DNA from: Clostridium_AM sp963780135
GTDB lineage: Bacteria > Bacillota > Clostridia > Clostridiales > Clostridiaceae
Direction of reading: 5' to 3'
DNA: 64,000 nt
Assembly (NCBI GenBank): GCA_963780135.1
Contig: CAWAAR010000001.1
Location: 248,001 to 312,000, forward strand
In this document: one piece after another, positions 15,690 through 22,700 of the stretch
Position numbering within the stretch: the stretch's first letter is position 1
Layout of the letters: every line of letters begins with the position of its first letter
Translations under genes and position numbers: made by a program
The notes under the pieces: generated by a model
The model's database searches: none
What the model was told of the DNA's origin: nothing
What the model saw: only the letters and a program-made list of their open reading frames with translations

Positions 15690-17284
15690 TAGTTTGCCCC
15701 TTTCATAGCAGCAACTATTTGGTTAACTAAGTCTAAAAGCCCTTCATTTTTTGCACCTTCATTGCTAGCACAAGTGTTAGCAGTTGTTGTAGCACATTCA
15801 CTAGCTTTGTTTAAAGCTGCTGCAGCTGCTGCAATTTGAGCTGGACTCATGTTCATAAATGCGTTTTGAACTTCATCACAACTTTCAGTAGTTTTTGCAC
15901 AGTTGAAAGTTTTATCATCAGCTGCTAATGTTGTACAATCTTTTATACCATAAGCAACTCTCTTAATATTTATAAGGTGCTCTGGAGTAACATTCTCAGA
16001 TACTGAGCTTCCTCCCCATGTACCGCATCCCAAAGTGAATGAAGGATTAAGTCCTGTGCTTGCGCCTGTTCCACCTTGAGTTCCACCAGTATTAACAAGT
16101 ATACGTGAAGCTGGCTTTCTCGCAAACTTCATAACTATGTCTCTATCTTCAGTATGAAGACTCATTGTATGACCAATTCCGTTTTGAAGTAATTCAATAC
16201 TTAATTCACATGCTTCATGCCAATCTTTTACTGTATAAAATCCAAGAACTGATGTAAGCTTTTCAAAGGACAATGGATTGCCTTCGCCTACTCCATTTTG
16301 TCTTCCTATAAGCACTTTTGTTCCTTCTGGAATTGCAATCCCTGCAGCACTAGCAATAACTTGTGGACTTCTTCCAACAAACTTAGCATTCATAGCATGT
16401 CCGTTTTTGAATAACAGTTTACAAACTTTATCAGTTTGCTCTGTTGTCATAAAATATCCACCTTGTTTTGTGAACTCTTCAACAACTTTATCATGATTGC
16501 ATTCTTCACAGATTATTGATTGTTCTGAAGCACAGATTGTACCATAATCGAAAGTCTTACTTGCCATAATATTTTTAACAGCTTTTTCTACATCAGCAGT
16601 TCTTTCAATGTATGCTGGAGAGTTTCCTGCACCAACACCAATAGCTGGTGTTCCTGAGCTGTAAGCAGCTTTAACCATTCCTGGGCCACCTGTAGCTATT
16701 ATTAAAGAAACTTCTTTGCACTTCATTAATTCATTTGTAGCTCCGATTGATGGAATAGTTACTGCACTTATAACATTCTCTGGAGCACCAGCTGCAATAG
16801 CAGCATCATACATTAATTGAACTGCTTTAATTGTACATTTTGCAGCAGCTGGATGTGGTGAGAATACTATAGCATTACGTGATTTAATTGCAATCATAGC
16901 TTTGAAAATTGCAGTAGATGTTGGATTTGTTGAAGGTACTATACCCATAACTAAACCAACTGGCTCAGCAATCTCTATAAGCTTATTTATAGGATCTTCT
17001 TTAATTACACCTATAGTCTTCATATCTTTTATTGAATTATATAGTATAGTAGCTGCCATGTGATTTTTGTAAGTTTTATCGCAAACTTTACCAAAACCTG
17101 TTTCTTCAACTGCCATCTGTGCTAAACAAGCAGCGTGTTCTTCTGCAACCCTAACCATATTGCATAAAATTTTATCGATTTGCTCCTCAGTATAGTCAGC
17201 TATTTTATTAGCTGCTACTTTTCCAAGCCTAGCAAGATTTCTAGCTTCTTGTATTGAGCGTAAATCTTTATCAAAATTTTCCAT
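15689..17284 (-). CDS. CoA-acylating acetaldehyde dehydrogenase of the choline BMC (active form)
   Basis: Oxidises acetaldehyde to acetyl-CoA with NAD+, the step after CutC. EutE/PduP/CutF-like. The catalytic Cys is C251 in FDYGTICASEQ; the nucleotide-binding region shows IIATGGPGMVKAAYSSG and GAGNSPAYIERTAD, and VPSTNPTST is kept. At 531 aa it is longer than EutE (about 465). The extra C-terminus has an Ala/Thr/Asn-rich linker and ends with an amphipathic helix (GLLDLVNQIVAAMKGAN), a probable encapsulation peptide. The catalytically altered paralogue at 25292 aligns residue for residue around position 251. Confidence 0.95.
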   Translation of the reverse strand: MENFDKDLRSIQEARNLARLGKVAANKIADYTEEQIDKILCNMVRVAEEHAACLAQMAVEETGFGKVCDKTYKNHMAATILYNSIKDMKTIGVIKEDPINKLIEIAEPVGLVMGIVPSTNPTSTAIFKAMIAIKSRNAIVFSPHPAAAKCTIKAVQLMYDAAIAAGAPENVISAVTIPSIGATNELMKCKEVSLIIATGGPGMVKAAYSSGTPAIGVGAGNSPAYIERTADVEKAVKNIMASKTFDYGTICASEQSIICEECNHDKVVEEFTKQGGYFMTTEQTDKVCKLLFKNGHAMNAKFVGRSPQVIASAAGIAIPEGTKVLIGRQNGVGEGNPLSFEKLTSVLGFYTVKDWHEACELSIELLQNGIGHTMSLHTEDRDIVMKFARKPASRILVNTGGTQGGTGASTGLNPSFTLGCGTWGGSSVSENVTPEHLINIKRVAYGIKDCTTLAADDKTFNCAKTTESCDEVQNAFMNMSPAQIAAAAAALNKASECATTTANTCASNEGAKNEGLLDLVNQIVAAMKGAN

Positions 17285-17318
17285 TGTTTTATACTTCCTT
17301 TCATAGCCTTAACAATAG

Positions 17319-18008
17319 CTATTTTTTGTCATAATATAACTTAAATTTAGTAATTAATAAATTTTTATCTGCCTTTGAAACTGCTCTACCTGTAATTACA
17401 AAATCCTTGTACTCACGAGCTAAATTTCTAAGCTTAACAACCTTTAAATTAGATAACATGGAAATGGTTTTGTCTATACCATTTTTAATTACTAACTTGT
17501 CTACATCATCTTTGCGTAGATTCTCTAAGTTTATCTTATGTGTTTTACCTGAGTCTAAAGTATCTTGATTTTTTTCAACATTTTCTTTAGCTTTTTCTAC
17601 GTCTTTTGCTTCTTCTATAGTTTTTTCTACATCTTTTACTTCTTCTACAACTTCTAATTTTTCTGCATCCTCTACATTATCCATGTTATTTTCATTCTCT
17701 ACTTCTTCATTAGACACTAGATCATCTTCAGGATTATTAGGTCCAATTATACTTTTCAATTCCTCATGAGGACGTGGAATTACATGCTGTGAAACTAAAA
17801 ATTCTTCATCAAGTTTTTTAACAGCTGCTGCTCCAGCTTCTACAGATGCTTTTACTGCACCTACATCACCTGTAATTGAAATTGTAACAAGACCGCCACC
17901 TACATAAGTTTTTTCAATAATACTTACATCTGCTGATTTCACCATTGTATCGGCTGCCTCAATAGCTGCAAGTAATCCTTTTGTTTCTATTAAACCAAGT
18001 GCTTGCAT
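17319..18008 (-). CDS. BMC-H shell protein with acidic linker and C-terminal Rho_N/SAP-like domain, 229 aa
   Basis: Residues 1-90 are a complete BMC domain (ALGLIETKGLLAAIEAADTM, KTYVGGGLVTISITGDVGAVKA, QHVIPRPHEEL) with a GGG pore. Residues about 91-155 are very acidic, with repeated EVKDVEK/EAKDVEK units. Residues about 156-229 are basic and helical; LKVVKLRNLAREYKDF followed by SKADKNLLITKF resembles the Rho N-terminal/SAP-type helical motif. This parallels EutK, whose C-terminal domain is a helix-turn-helix fold. Since the BMC C-terminus lies at the shell surface, the tail could bind another molecule. AGGAGG precedes the ATG. Confidence 0.9.
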   Translation of the reverse strand: MQALGLIETKGLLAAIEAADTMVKSADVSIIEKTYVGGGLVTISITGDVGAVKASVEAGAAAVKKLDEEFLVSQHVIPRPHEELKSIIGPNNPEDDLVSNEEVENENNMDNVEDAEKLEVVEEVKDVEKTIEEAKDVEKAKENVEKNQDTLDSGKTHKINLENLRKDDVDKLVIKNGIDKTISMLSNLKVVKLRNLAREYKDFVITGRAVSKADKNLLITKFKLYYDKK

Positions 18009-18028
18009 AGGTTTATCCTCCTAGTCTT

Positions 18029-18691
18029 CTATAAAAGATCCGCCCAGTTTGCTGGATATGTTGTATAGAATATCCTAGCTTTGTCTGGTGAACCCCAAAC
18101 TACTTTAGAACCTGATGGTACAAATAGCACATCGCCAGCATGAGCTGTATATGTTTTTCCATTGATTTCAACTGTTAAAGTTCCTTCAATAACATAGTCA
18201 AGCTCTTCGTAAGTTAATTCCCAATCAAATTTTGAATTTTCAATAACTAAAAATCCAGCACTCATTTTTGATTCTTCTTTACTTACTAACTCTTGGAAAT
18301 AAACTTTGTTATCTGGATTACCAGTATCAAATACATCCATTTTTACTGAACTTCCTCTAACAACTTTAAGTCCACTAGAATCAATGTCAGCTTCGAATGG
18401 AAGATTCTTTGCTTTTAAACATTCAAGCATTTGTTGTAAAAGACCTTTGTCCATCATTGCTCTAAAAAAGTTAAGCATTTGTTCACTATCCATACCTTCT
18501 ATATTTATAGGTTTTTTAGCTTCTAACTGCTGCACTTTAGGTTCAGGAGCCTTTGTAGTAAATACTATTCCATTATTTTTTGCAATATCTTGAGCTGATG
18601 GTGTAATTATTTCACTACCATCTGTATAAAATACTTTTTCTCCATTTAATATTAATGTCTCAAGATCTTTTGCACATATTAATCTTTTCAC
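18029..18691 (-). CDS. eutQ: EutQ-like cupin protein
   Basis: Cupin-fold protein associated with microcompartments; EutQ has reported acetate kinase activity. The C-terminal half shows the cupin barrel: FDWELTYEELDYVIEGTLTVEINGKTY, then AGDVLFVPSGSKVVWGSPDKARIFYTTYP. The N-terminal part has a short helical segment and TDGSEIITPSAQDIA, as in the EutQ/EutT family start. GTG at 18691 is chosen because AAAGGAAG lies 7 bases before it; the longer frame from 18751 would overlap eutN. The 220-aa length is close to EutQ (233). It sits 44 bases after eutN. Confidence 0.85.
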   Translation of the reverse strand: MKRLICAKDLETLILNGEKVFYTDGSEIITPSAQDIAKNNGIVFTTKAPEPKVQQLEAKKPINIEGMDSEQMLNFFRAMMDKGLLQQMLECLKAKNLPFEADIDSSGLKVVRGSSVKMDVFDTGNPDNKVYFQELVSKEESKMSAGFLVIENSKFDWELTYEELDYVIEGTLTVEINGKTYTAHAGDVLFVPSGSKVVWGSPDKARIFYTTYPANWADLL

Positions 18692-18735
18692 TTTATCACT
18701 TCCTTTCAAATAATGTTGAAATTCATAATTGTGTT

Positions 18736-18999
18736 TTAACCAAAATTGCAATCTTCATCAATTATTCCAATAACAACTGCATCTACAGGAATATTGTCAT
18801 CACCTAACATTCTGCGAGCAGAGGACCCAGTGCTAACTATAACCCTATCACCAATACCTGCACTAATGTTATCTACAACAATGAATCTTCTTCCTTCATC
18901 TATTCCACCAATTTCCTCTGCAAGCATAAATTTAAGTCCATTAAGTGATTCTGCTTTTCTAGTTGCCCATACATTATCAATAAGTCTTGCTGCTATCAT
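18736..18999 (-). CDS. eutN: BMC-P pentameric vertex protein (EutN/CcmL type)
   Basis: Caps the vertices of the icosahedral shell as a pentamer. The 87-aa sequence has the CcmL/EutN barrel: ARLIDNVWATRKAESLNGLKFMLAEE, FIVVDNISAGIGDRVIVSTGSSAR, and PVDAVVIGIIDE. This is the only BMC-P gene in the locus. Its ATG overlaps the stop of the GrpU-like gene by four bases (ATGA). Confidence 0.95.
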   Translation of the reverse strand: MIAARLIDNVWATRKAESLNGLKFMLAEEIGGIDEGRRFIVVDNISAGIGDRVIVSTGSSARRMLGDDNIPVDAVVIGIIDEDCNFG

Positions 19000-19298
19000 A
19001 TTGCTTTTACCTCTTTCATTCTTGATTTAATCTCATTCAACGCAGCTTCAACGGATGCTGTGTCACCAAAAATTCCAATTAGGACCATATGCTGGGGACA
19101 TGTTCCTCTAATGTCTTCAACAGTAACTCCAACAGCTTTCTCAGCAATATCTGCAGCATAAATCATATCAATAAGTTTACCTTGAACAAGTCCTATTGCA
19201 TCACTACAATCTAAATCTGTTTTACAGTTTCCACCCATTCGTCTTCTTAAAATATCCTTAGTGCTTTGGGAGGGTGATTTTATTATTCTAAAATCCAC
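18996..19298 (-). CDS. grpU: GrpU-type BMC shell protein with GTCPQ pore motif, 100 aa
   Basis: BMC-domain protein with an N-terminal extension. The helix IYAADIAEKAVGVTVE and strand MVLIGIFGDTASVEAALNEI align with BMC-H, which puts GTCPQ (65-69) at the central pore where other paralogues have GGG. GXCPQ is the motif described for GrpU proteins of glycyl-radical microcompartments, where the pore Cys (here C67) binds an iron-sulfur cluster. Two further cysteines (C25, C31) lie in the N-terminal segment MGGNCKTDLDC. Inference: an electron-conducting or regulated pore. It is coupled to eutN by ATGA. Confidence 0.85.
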   Translation of the reverse strand: MDFRIIKSPSQSTKDILRRRMGGNCKTDLDCSDAIGLVQGKLIDMIYAADIAEKAVGVTVEDIRGTCPQHMVLIGIFGDTASVEAALNEIKSRMKEVKAI

Positions 19299-19316
19299 TT
19301 TTAAACACTCTCCTCA

Positions 19317-20162
19317 TTACTCTATAATATCTTGAGTGCAGCTTAACGCTATACCAAGCGGTGTGACAAACATAGGATTTTTAGGTTTATGGGTATGAAT
19401 TCCAGTCTGCTTTTCAATAATTTCTTCAATTCCCGTCAAACAACAAGTACCACCTACTAAAGAAATTTCCTTCACATCATAGTTCTTGATATTATAATTA
19501 ATAATTGATGCTACTTTTTCAACTACTGGCTTTAACACTGGTAAAATTTCTTTATGATTCTTGCTATCTCTTTTGAATTTATCTGCCTCTTTGAAAGGCA
19601 TTCCATATGCACCTGAAATAACTAATGAAAAATGAGTACCGCCTGTAGGTTCATCAACAACATGAACAACTTTTCCATCTTTTAAAATTGATATACCTGT
19701 TGTTCCACCACCAACATCTACAACTGCACCATTTTCAATTTTAAGTACAGCATTAGCAGCAGTAGGCTCATCTAAAAGACATGTAAGTTCAAATCCTGCA
19801 GCTTGTACTACGTTTTTAATTGCTCCAGAATCTAAAGCGTCAGTTCCAGGTGGAATTGCAGCAGCTGCATAAAGAAGCTCAGTATTAAGTTTTTCCTCAA
19901 TTTCCTGTTTAAGTTCTCTAACAATCCTTATTGCTCCAATATAGTCAACAACCATACCATCACGAACTACATCTGCATATCTGTAGCTACCCGCAACAGG
20001 CTCATAGTTTTCATCCAAAACAGCTACTACTACACATGCAGTACCTAAATCCACACCTGTATAATAAACAGAAGAATTATTAACAATTGGTTTTTCTATA
20101 ACTTCTTCAAACTTTTGAACCATATCATCACAATAGTCAAAAGTTAGCTTTTTCTCTGACAT
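19317..20162 (-). CDS. eutJ: EutJ-like chaperone/ATPase
   Basis: Actin/Hsp70-fold ATPase found in Eut and GRM loci, thought to help enzyme folding or assembly. It has the phosphate-1 motif GVDLGTACVVVAVLD, the CLLDEPTAAN segment, the phosphate-2 motif VVDVGGGTTGISI, and the adenosine-site motif SLVGGTCCLTGIEEII. The start is ATG 20162 behind GTAGGAGGAAAAC; 281 aa matches EutJ (about 279). Its start overlaps the end of the EutT-like gene by 19 bases, so the two are translationally linked. Confidence 0.92.
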   Translation of the reverse strand: MSEKKLTFDYCDDMVQKFEEVIEKPIVNNSSVYYTGVDLGTACVVVAVLDENYEPVAGSYRYADVVRDGMVVDYIGAIRIVRELKQEIEEKLNTELLYAAAAIPPGTDALDSGAIKNVVQAAGFELTCLLDEPTAANAVLKIENGAVVDVGGGTTGISILKDGKVVHVVDEPTGGTHFSLVISGAYGMPFKEADKFKRDSKNHKEILPVLKPVVEKVASIINYNIKNYDVKEISLVGGTCCLTGIEEIIEKQTGIHTHKPKNPMFVTPLGIALSCTQDIIE

Positions 20163-20851
20163 TGTTTTCCTCCTACTGCTGAACAAATAAATTGAGATAG
20201 CGAATTAACTATTGAATTAAGATTCTTCATAATCCTATCTTTTAAATCGTCATCATCATTTTTATAAGTATCAATTATTTCAAAGTGTAACTCCCTTAAA
20301 GCACAACGGAGTACATGGATTTTTAATATTGCACTGCTTTTATCAAGTTGCATATGAAATTCTGTTATTTCAAAACAATCCTCAAGCTCAGTTGTGAAAT
20401 TTAATGAATTCATGGCTGTACACTCTCTGCAATAAATAGGTTCAAGTGTACCTTTTCCTTCCACAACATTTCTTATATTTGATATTTTTCTACCCAAACT
20501 TATAATATTTTGTGCTAAAATAATATCTTCTCTTAATATTTCACTGCCAGTAACAAGAAATGTTGCCTCTATAGATTTCAATTTACAACAAAGCTTCTTC
20601 TTCAAATTTAAATCTAAATTCAAATTTGAATTACCATTTTCCTCTTGTTTTATGGTTTCTACCGGTTTTACAGCTTTTACCTGATTATTTTCATTTGCTT
20701 TTGAATCATCATTAATCATTTTTATTCTTTTATCAGATAAATATTGAGCTGCTCCAGGCGTGAGACGCTGCCCTTGTTGTAACTTGTAGGTATTAAAAGG
20801 TTCTTTTCTATATAAATCTCTTAAATACTCTTCGGTAATAAATTTGATCAT
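20144..20851 (-). CDS. EutT-like protein (cobalamin adenosyltransferase family, probably repurposed)
   Basis: The opening MIKFITEEYLRDLYRKEP..YKL..GQRLTPGAAQYLSDKRIKM matches the EutT/EutQ N-terminal segment, and the C-terminal half (about 85-235) has the helical-bundle character of EutT, with LRCALRELHFEIID. Between them is a low-complexity linker rich in N, K and E. EutT adenosylates cobalamin for ethanolamine lyase, but this locus uses B12-free CutC, and the cysteines here (CC at about 88, CREC at about 142) do not clearly rebuild the HX11CCXXC metal motif. So the enzyme activity is uncertain. ATG 20851 follows GGAG by 9 bases. Confidence 0.7.
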   Translation of the reverse strand: MIKFITEEYLRDLYRKEPFNTYKLQQGQRLTPGAAQYLSDKRIKMINDDSKANENNQVKAVKPVETIKQEENGNSNLNLDLNLKKKLCCKLKSIEATFLVTGSEILREDIILAQNIISLGRKISNIRNVVEGKGTLEPIYCRECTAMNSLNFTTELEDCFEITEFHMQLDKSSAILKIHVLRCALRELHFEIIDTYKNDDDDLKDRIMKNLNSIVNSLSQFICSAVGGKQCQRKS

Positions 20852-20857
20852 CAACCT

Positions 20858-21304
20858 TTACTCCTTACCTTTTTCAAATAAATACTTCTTTAAGGCATCA
20901 ATTCCTGTTCCCACTTTAAAATTAATATGAAAATATGGCTCCAATACTCCTATACTCTTTAGCTGCTGCAAACACTTTTTTTCATTTTCAGGCATCAAAT
21001 CACATTTTGTTATGACTCCAATTACTGGACATCTAAAAGATTTTGCAAATCCATGGGAATATACTTCAGTGCAATTAGACTGATCAACTAATATAAGTAC
21101 ATAGGATGCATCTTGAGCTGCTGCAATTATATGTTTATACATCCATGTATTCTCTATATAGGATCCTGGAACATCAATGGTATTCTTACCATAAATTAAA
21201 TCTGGTGTTCGCCTTAATGGGCCATCATAATCATTTAATGCGTTAACTACTGTAGTTTTACCGCACTTTGAAGGACCAATTACCATTATGCGTTTTTTTC
21301 TCAT
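20858..21304 (-). CDS. eutP: EutP/PduV-type GTPase-like protein
   Basis: Small P-loop protein of microcompartment loci; EutP has reported acetate kinase activity and PduV links to the shell and its movement. The 148-aa sequence has the G1 loop GPSKCGKTT, a TPD...IDVPGSYIE switch region and the G4 TKCD motif. With no ackA here, EutP is a candidate to convert acetyl phosphate to acetate and ATP; this is inference. The start overlaps the EutS-like stop by four bases (ATGA). Confidence 0.9.
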   Translation of the reverse strand: MRKKRIMVIGPSKCGKTTVVNALNDYDGPLRRTPDLIYGKNTIDVPGSYIENTWMYKHIIAAAQDASYVLILVDQSNCTEVYSHGFAKSFRCPVIGVITKCDLMPENEKKCLQQLKSIGVLEPYFHINFKVGTGIDALKKYLFEKGKE

Positions 21305-21654
21305 GTTCTTGTGATGGGAGCAGGAGTAAATCCAAGCATATCTTTCAGCGTGTCATTTACTGCACAAAGTGCTGTTTCAACACTTTGAACATCACCATTT
21401 ATTACAACAGACCCTGTGAAACGATCAAGAAATCCAATTTCAACATTAGAAGCCTTTGTGGCAATGTCTGCTGCAATAATAGCAGTTTCATAGGGAGAAA
21501 GAGTTAAAATACCTATTGCTCCTCTTTCATCAATTCCAAGACGTTCATATATATCATGCATTGGCGATGCAATAATATGAGCTATAGTAACTTGCTTTCC
21601 TGGAACTGATTCCTGTATAACACGCTGTATATTTCTATCAGAAAAATCTCCCAT
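21301..21654 (-). CDS. eutS: EutS/PduU-type (circularly permuted) BMC shell protein
   Basis: Hexameric shell protein with permuted BMC fold and an N-terminal strand region that forms a small beta barrel over the pore. Diagnostic: QESVPGKQVTIAHIIASP, then GAIGILTLSPYETAIIAADIATKA and VEIGFLDRFTGSVVINGDVQSVE. The 117-aa length matches EutS/PduU (111-116). It lies 40 bases after cutD and overlaps eutP by four bases. Confidence 0.95.
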   Translation of the reverse strand: MGDFSDRNIQRVIQESVPGKQVTIAHIIASPMHDIYERLGIDERGAIGILTLSPYETAIIAADIATKASNVEIGFLDRFTGSVVINGDVQSVETALCAVNDTLKDMLGFTPAPITRT

Positions 21655-21694
21655 AAATCTTACCTTCCATCTTAATTATCTATTTGAAAATTAT

Positions 21695-22648
21695 TTAATG
21701 ACGAATTACTTTTGCACACAAATCATATTGTTTAATCCATCCTTCTATTCTGTCTAAATCTTCATCTGTCAAACTCGGATCATTTTTTATAGGATATTCC
21801 ATTCCCAATTGCTTATACTTATTTACACCCATTTTGTGATATGGAAGCAAATCTATCCCTTTGAAATTTCTGTAATCTTTATATGGCTTCAAAAATTCCA
21901 TTACTTTTTCAATCTCTTCTTTATGATCATTTACGCCTTTAAGTAATGGCATACGAATTTTCACATTATATTTACGGTGAAGCAATTCTTTAAGGTTTTC
22001 TAAAATCTGTTCATTTCGCACACCTGTTAACTGAAAATGTGTGTCAGAATCAATATGCTTAATATCAAATAGGAATAAATCTGTGAACTCTGCAACCTTA
22101 AGTACTGATTCCAGTTTTGCATAACCACAAGTTTCAATTGCAGTATTTATCCCTGCATGCTTACATGCCATTAGTAGACTGCTTGCAGCTTCAGGCTGCA
22201 TTAAGACTTCACCGCCTCCTAATGTAACTCCACCACCAGAAACTTCATAAAAAGTTCTATCTTCTTCTACGATTTCTAAAAGTTCAGAGATGGTTTTTAC
22301 TTCTCCGACTATTGATATAGCAGATTTAAGGCAGGCATTCTTACACTTACCGCATCCAATACAATCAATATCATGATTAACCTCATGCTTTGAAGTTTCA
22401 CTAGAGATAGTGTGTATGCCTGCAGGGCATACAGAAACACAAGCCCCGCAATCAACACATAAATCACTTTTTAACATAACTCTATTCTTTTTAATCATTC
22501 CTTCAGGATTTGCACACCACTTACATCTAAGAGGACATCCCTGAAAAAATATTAAAGTTCTTACTCCATCTCCATCATACATATTGTATTTTTGTATATT
22601 AAAAATCGTAGCTTTTCGTTCAATTATACCTAAATTTCCATTACTCAT
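21695..22648 (-). CDS. cutD: choline TMA-lyase activase (glycyl radical activating enzyme)
   Basis: Radical SAM enzyme that places the glycyl radical on CutC. The motif CPLRCKWC supplies the CX3CX2C site for the SAM-bound [4Fe-4S] cluster; an inserted ferredoxin-like part carries CVDCGACVSVCPAG and CIGCGKCKNAC for two auxiliary clusters; GGGEVLMQPE and IDLLPYHKMGVNKY are typical of glycyl radical activases. The start is placed at ATG 22648 (GGAG about 9 bases upstream); ATG 22657 almost touches the ribosome site. About 317 aa. It follows cutC by 52 bases, the usual pairing. Confidence 0.96.
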   Translation of the reverse strand: MSNGNLGIIERKATIFNIQKYNMYDGDGVRTLIFFQGCPLRCKWCANPEGMIKKNRVMLKSDLCVDCGACVSVCPAGIHTISSETSKHEVNHDIDCIGCGKCKNACLKSAISIVGEVKTISELLEIVEEDRTFYEVSGGGVTLGGGEVLMQPEAASSLLMACKHAGINTAIETCGYAKLESVLKVAEFTDLFLFDIKHIDSDTHFQLTGVRNEQILENLKELLHRKYNVKIRMPLLKGVNDHKEEIEKVMEFLKPYKDYRNFKGIDLLPYHKMGVNKYKQLGMEYPIKNDPSLTDEDLDRIEGWIKQYDLCAKVIRH

Positions 22649-22700
22649 ATTATTCATTCTCCAATTTTACTCACATTGATTTTTAATATATACCTTTTAA

